Shown piece by piece: positions 59,214 through 64,000 of a DNA stretch of 64,000 nucleotides. Positions within the stretch are counted from its first letter, which is position 1. Each line of letters begins with the position of its first letter. The notes below the pieces were generated by a model. That model did not search any database. It saw only the letters and a program-made list of their open reading frames with translations, and had not been told where the DNA came from. Source of the stretch: Cycas panzhihuaensis (lineage: Eukaryota > Cycadophyta). The stretch spans positions 41,857,741 to 41,921,740 of the forward strand of contig CM041465.1 in the NCBI GenBank assembly GCA_023213395.1, in the 5' to 3' direction. The position numbers were made by a program, and so were the translations under genes.

Positions 59214-62200
59214 TCAATTGCAATTCCAGATTAAAATGAAGAGTCCTATTAGCAGAGACGCTGACAGAGACACTGTAAAATGACAAGCAATGCTAGCTTG
59301 AGTGCTTGGTGCAGGAACCACATTAGCTGGTGCTGAGGATGGTCCCGAAGCAGAAGCACTGGGAGATACTGATGGTAATGGAGGCTCGTATACTGGTCCT
59401 AACGCTGGAGCTGGAGGCAGTGCAGGTGGCTTTGGTGACAAGACGTCTAAGAGTGCCCCAGGAACAACAAGAAACATTGAATAATCATCCGGTTGCTGAG
59501 GTTGAAGACAAGCGTTGCCTGCATTAGAAACTTATAATTTAAGTCATAAATCATACAAGCTTGTTGGACAGAATTTTCATTTTTGGAAGAAGATACACAT
59601 ATATGCCAATATTCAACACAAGAACCATCAAATGGAAGGAATTAAAATGAAAAGCAAGCACAAATAAGATGATATAGCTCTTACCCAGATATGCTTTTGC
59701 AGTTGCTGGAAAGTCTGTCATAAGCCCATCTGCTTTAGAGACTTGTACAAAGGTATTGATTTCCATTGTTGGATCTGCTTGATAATCAAAGGCTAAACTA
59801 AGAAATTCATTCCTTAAACGAAAGATAAACACAGAGATATTCTGCAGCTGCAATTGATGGACAGCATCTGTCGTCTTTGCTAATAAGCTCTGGTCAGTGG
59901 AAAGAAATACAGCACTCCTGGACAATGTTACAGTGTCAGCAAATTCTTTAATCTGCTTAATGGATGAATTCGGGATGGTAATGTCAGCTTCATCAATTTC
60001 ATACACAAGCTTAAAGCTTGTCTTTTGCTGGAACTCCCGTAGCACAGCACTGTCATCAGACTGTATCCTAACTCTTTGTGTCATATTGTCATAGCCATTT
60101 TTTTTTAAGGAAGAAATGATAGCAGCCGTGATATCAAAAATCTGTGCAGATGCTAGATAACGTGCATACTGCAAACAAAAAATAAAAGGTGACAGGCTGG
60201 ACATTATTTCATTGCTTCCCTTATTTAAAAATTTACTGAATTATTTTATTCTAGATGCTAAATCTTTCTTTTCATACTATGATAAGCCATAAGATTTACC
60301 TGTACATTAATAAGGACACCAACATTTGCTTGACTCTTTGCAAGCTCCAGGAAATCAGTCAATGTCATGAATTTTCCCGCATTAGCATATGCAGGATTCC
60401 TATGAGTGCCATAAGCATCAAATGGACTATAAATCTTTGCTGCAACAGATACACAAATTCATATTGAAAGATTATATCAGTAACCTCCTAAACCAAATGA
60501 CAACAGAAATGAGATGCAATAATTGAAATCTATGGATTACTTATATAACAGCAGTGAATGTATTATAAGCTCCCTGACCAATATCAATAAAGTTATCACT
60601 TCTTGCAGGCCAAAAGGAAAGAAAAATTAACCACATTTAATTGGTAGGGAAAGAATTCAAATCATGGTATCATTGGCATGCATGCCAGGGCATTAGCTAG
60701 GGAGTAGTGCTGCAGCTCTTGGATGCAAGCATTTCAAGCAAATGTGGGCAGTGGAGATGCTATACATTAACTTGTGTGCAGCTCAAATTTGAAGACTTAC
60801 GCTTCAAGCTTTGAATTTCCTTCCATGTCAGGTTAAATGTAAAGACGCCTCCACCTTTTTGGATATCCGGTACTTTGGTCATTCGAGAAGGAAACAATGA
60901 TGAATCTGATACAACGGTTGTACTTATGAGGAGATCTATTGATTCCCTACAGATGAGGATACCATCTTTTGTCACCTGGACAGAGCAGCCAATATAATCA
61001 GCTCCATCTTTTATGGCGGCCTGGTAGGCAATATCTGTACAGCCTGGGTAATCTCCACTGGCTCCATTATGTGCAATAATAAGTGGTTTTCCTGGAAACT
61101 CAAGTCACAGTGTACATAATGTTACAGCCTATATAGAGTAATTCAAATCATCTATATCTATCAGAAGAGCTTTTCATAGAAGAGTTCAATAAATCACAGG
61201 CAAGCATGGAATAATCAAAGTTCAAAATGATACAGGATATGAGGCTAACTGAAACCTGGACTTGAGGATGCCCTGTTCCCGTTGTGTGCATAGCAAGCTG
61301 CATTATCGTTATTTCGAGCAAAACCGTTAAGAATCTCCATACACTTAAAGAGGTTTACTTAAAAAAATACACACACACATTTTTCAATTCACATCAACAG
61401 TTGAGCCTTCAAACGAAAAGAGGATGAACTGTAAACATTTCTTCCTAAATTTGAATGTTCATGCTATTAATATGTGAAAAAAGCATAAATCATCTGAAAT
61501 ACAGAATGTCCGTCCTACTCAGACTAATAACTCAAGATACTTTAGGCCCTTGCTTCATTTCTAGTTTACATAGAGAATTGAAATTGCCACACCGGTAGAC
61601 AGCCAAAAACAGAAGAAATGTGAACATGCATGTTCTCAGATTAGGAGAGATTAAATATCAAGAAAATCATACCTACTGCCTCTGACGCTGTCACAGAGAA
61701 ATCTGTTACAACACCATCAACTGCAAAATCGGCAGTGTCTACAAACTGTAGATACTCTCTTATAGGATCAAAGCTATAGTTGTAGCTCAAACCAATTGCA
61801 TCATTGGCAAAATCAGCAGCAAACACTTCGAGCCCTGCTGTGTGTGCATCTTGTACAAGGCTTGTATGAGGTTGTAAATATGAATCAGCACTAACAGGCC
61901 AAATGTAACTCTTTGGAACTAGGATTCCAGAAGCAAATGTCTTCACAAATGTCAAATTATTCAAGAGGGAACCATATGTTTCATTTGTTGATGGTTCAAT
62001 CTCATCTGCATCAAGGAACCTCAGTATTATCTTTGTCTTGCTTTTTCTGAATCCTGTTCCTATGCCCCTCAAAAATTCAACCTCTGGCGAAGAGATATAA
62101 TTCAACGGTACTACTTTGGATGTAGATCGCACATATGACGACATGCTTAAGTTGTGCTGCTCAAAAAACTTTGAATACTGCCACAAATGTCCACAACATA

Positions 62201-63323
62201 TCAGAATAAAATAGGCACCGAAAATGAATTTACAAAAATTTGCATGTTAATAGCAGAAATCATTCAACAAATTCTAAAACTGACTATTGAAAAATACCCT
62301 TTTAAGTTCCCAGATGCTAAAGAACAACAAAAGCGTCTCCAACTAAGAAACAGTATATTTCAAGTGAGAAGTATACACCTGTACATTCAACCAGATTGCA
62401 GCTGCACCAAATTGAGTTAGGTCACTAGGTGAAAGCACTGGGAAAGTATTATCAAATGCAGGAGTCCGAGATGGGTTAGATTGCCTTGCTGCAAAAAACA
62501 GAGGATTAGTACTCCTTTAAGAATTCAAACACTCAAAAAACACGAACAAGTAATTTCTGTATCAGAGGAGATATACTGAAATGTAAATGCCCCAGAAGCA
62601 ATTGTTGTATTACTTGAATGTTCTAGAAAACAAAAGTATGTCAATTATTTTGTGTGTGTTTCTTCAAAAGTACTTCTGGGCTCAACCACAGCAGCGTAAA
62701 TGTTCATATAGCATTCCTCCAAATGCCTGTGCAGACTCCGGCCAATACTCAAAGCAAGCCATGTCTAAAATGCTTTATCGGGGTATAAGTTGTGTGCAAT
62801 CAACAGTTTCTAACATGGAAATAGTAGTTTAGAGTAGAATAGTTATTCTAATGTAGTAACATATAGCCAATGACCCAGCAATACCATACTACAGTGGGGT
62901 TGGATACTCACGGTTCACAATCCACATACACAGCTACCTGCAAGGAACCTGACGGTGTAACATGCAGTCATAAAATTATTCAGAAAAAAGGTCATGAGCT
63001 GCCGTTTCTGTTCAACTCACCTGTAACTGTATTATTACCAAATATTTGGTCAGCGGTGAAGTCAATAGAAAACCATCCAGTAACATCATGACCGTTGACA
63101 AGATAAGATCTACTGTGATTTGGATAAATTTCTGCAATGTCTGTACTGTTGTCCAGTGCTAATCCTGTCCGGCATAATCCTTTCCCATCTTTTGTTAATT
63201 GTAAGTCGCAGAAGATTATAGTATCCAGCAAGCTGTTATTAACTGCCAGAATATAAGCAGCAGCTGTCTGGTCAGGAAAAACCCCTGAGAGTCCGCCATG
63301 AGCTATGACCAGCGGTGCACTAC
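59214..63323 (-). CDS. GDPDL: SHV3/GDPDL-type GPI-anchored protein (5' end missing)
   Basis: Seven exons on minus, all with GT/AG introns and matching phases: 63323-63021, 62488-62379, 62177-61673, 61091-60801, 60439-60300, 60168-59685 and 59518-59214 (stop TGA). Together they encode 711 residues with no stop. Two GDPD-like domains: the first starts [18 protein letters not shown], with CDLQLTKDG; the second [17 protein letters not shown], with CSVQVTKDG. Landmarks of the SHAVEN3 family include [48 protein letters not shown] and [10 protein letters not shown] Pro/Ser/Ala-rich linker and a hydrophobic tail ([16 protein letters not shown]) indicate a GPI anchor at the plasma membrane. Family members act in primary cell-wall organisation (cellulose and pectin) and root-hair and tip growth; the lipase activity of this subfamily is uncertain. 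Only the signal-peptide exon, some 30-45 residues, is missing. Multiple N-glycosylation sites (NST, NHS, NNT). Confidence 0.95.
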
Positions 63324-64000
63324 CTGCACAGTGGAGGAAAAAAATCAATCTTTGTATGATGTCAAAACTTTCAAACACAACATACAAAACATTAAACAAA
63401 CAAATAAATAAATGTCATCGACCAAAACAAGAAGATGAGCATGCATAAGAACACACCCAAATCAATTATGGTAACAAAATTACAAACCAAGATGCGGAAA
63501 TCTGGAAATAGTAGTTTCACAAAAAAGGACAGCAATGCACATAATTTGCAGAAAAAGTTTTGATCCGACTCCATCACCAATTTTTTTTTATACTTCCTTT
63601 TTTCGTTGTTGTTGAAATAAAGTAATTCTATTAATTGAAAATATTACACACAGCAACAACAAAAATAAGGGAGAATAAATGTCAATCCCCTCCATGCCTG
63701 CAGATAAGTCATCAAGAGTCAAAATGAAACTACCGACTCTAGAGAGTTGGCAAATACTTAGCAAAGAAGGAAGCTTGGTCACTAAAAGCAGTATGCCATA
63801 CAGCTTGTAGCCAGACAAGGCAGAGTACAAATATTAGTATGCAGAGGTCGGGTCGCCACAGTTATCATCACCCTTATCTTGGTGATCTTCTCTTCGGCAT
63901 TATCCTTTGCACAAGTATTGGGCCTACACCACTGAGCTTGAGAAACTGTTGCCTATTCTGTTGTTCCTCTCCCTGTTGCGAGAGTTGACTGGCATAGGGC
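63324..64000 (-). other. First visible intron / 5' region of GDPDL
   Basis: Upstream of the first visible exon; the acceptor CTCCACTGTGCAG is clear. No ATG-started signal-peptide exon ending in phase 1 was found before the window edge, so exon 1 probably lies beyond 64000. The composition becomes richer in G+C from about 63840 onward, which could be 5' exon or promoter sequence; not resolvable here. Confidence 0.5.

Larger units (their letters stand above)
52860..59340. repeat. Three ~2.0-kb tandem units plus gene copy
   Basis: Units 52860-54878, 54879-56887 and 56888-58911 are nearly identical and in direct orientation. Each is A (GDPDL 3' end, about 420 bp), B (right part of Gypsy LTR, about 270 bp) and C (spacer, about 1330 bp). 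A fourth A (58912-59340) runs into the intact gene. Block order is LTR-left, A B C, A B C, A B C, A-gene. The A/B join always reads GGAT then ATCACTTAAAG, so one joining event was amplified. Confidence 0.9.

Noticed and set aside
62912-62937. Possible 26-bp GDPDL microexon with AG and GTGAGT borders
   Set aside because: Including it brings an in-frame TGA. Skipping it joins the two neighbouring exons in frame and gives the expected protein.
63733-63830. Possible GDPDL first exon (hydrophobic minus frame ending in the right phase before GTAGTT)
   Set aside because: It has no ATG (first codon TTG, TAA just upstream) and does not look like a clean signal peptide. The true exon 1 is more likely outside the window.

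Overview
This is a 64-kb stretch of a large, AT-rich plant nuclear genome. It is almost wholly nested LTR retrotransposons, with one real host gene at the right edge: the 3' seven exons of a SHV3-type glycerophosphodiester phosphodiesterase-like (GDPDL) gene on the minus strand (59214-63323). The normal GT/AG introns, the Ty1/Copia and Ty3/Gypsy elements with initiator-Met-type primer sites (TGGTATCAGAGC and variants) and the GPI-anchored GDPDL all say land plant. A captured fragment that looks like an axonemal dynein heavy chain (32266-32619) suggests a lineage that still makes motile sperm. Combined with the AT-rich, repeat-bloated character, this makes a cycad or Ginkgo my best guess, with a fern or lycophyte less likely. 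That is inference.

Layout. 1-9166: two copies of one Copia family. Element A (minus; 5' LTR 3903-4259, about 3 kb leader, gag running off the left edge) sits inside the leader of element B (plus; gag-PR-IN-RT-RH to a 3' LTR at 8848-9166). 9690-10530: 3' LTR and start of a minus-strand element F, cut by Copia E (plus, 10531-15447). E stops in its RT at a gag-only element D (minus, 15448-20342). On D's other side is the gag start of another A/B-type Copia (C).

21613-53551 is one Ty3/Gypsy element blown apart by insertions. Copia H (21839-35527, TSD CATTT) lies in its 5' LTR. H in turn holds gag-only element J in its own 5' LTR (22164-25169, TSD CATCT) and element L in its RT/RH region (28600-34197, TSD TAAAC). 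Element I (36818-38879) interrupts Gypsy gag, gag-only element K (41765-45778) interrupts the integrase, and Copia G (46287-52349, TSD TATAA) lies after the integrase core. Relative ages follow from the nesting.

The most exciting object is element L. Between its gag and its 5' LTR it carries a run of host RNA-derived pieces: the 5' part of an elongator tRNA-Met, then intronless fragments of SECRET AGENT (O-GlcNAc transferase), VAC14 (two pieces in swapped order), a Serinc membrane protein (opposite strand) and a dynein heavy chain. The tRNA and SEC pieces share an 11-nt overlap at their junction, as expected if reverse transcriptase jumped between RNA templates.

52860-58911 is a second unusual structure: three tandem units of about 2.0 kb, each made of the GDPDL 3' end (last 127 bp or so of coding exon plus 3' flank), the right part of the Gypsy LTR, and about 1.3 kb of spacer that itself holds a ~230-bp duplication. 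The fourth GDPDL 3' end is the live gene. Differences between units cluster at CAG/CTG sites, which may reflect CHG-methylation basecalling error rather than biology. All retrotransposon coding regions are broken by stops and frameshifts; GDPDL is open throughout what is visible.
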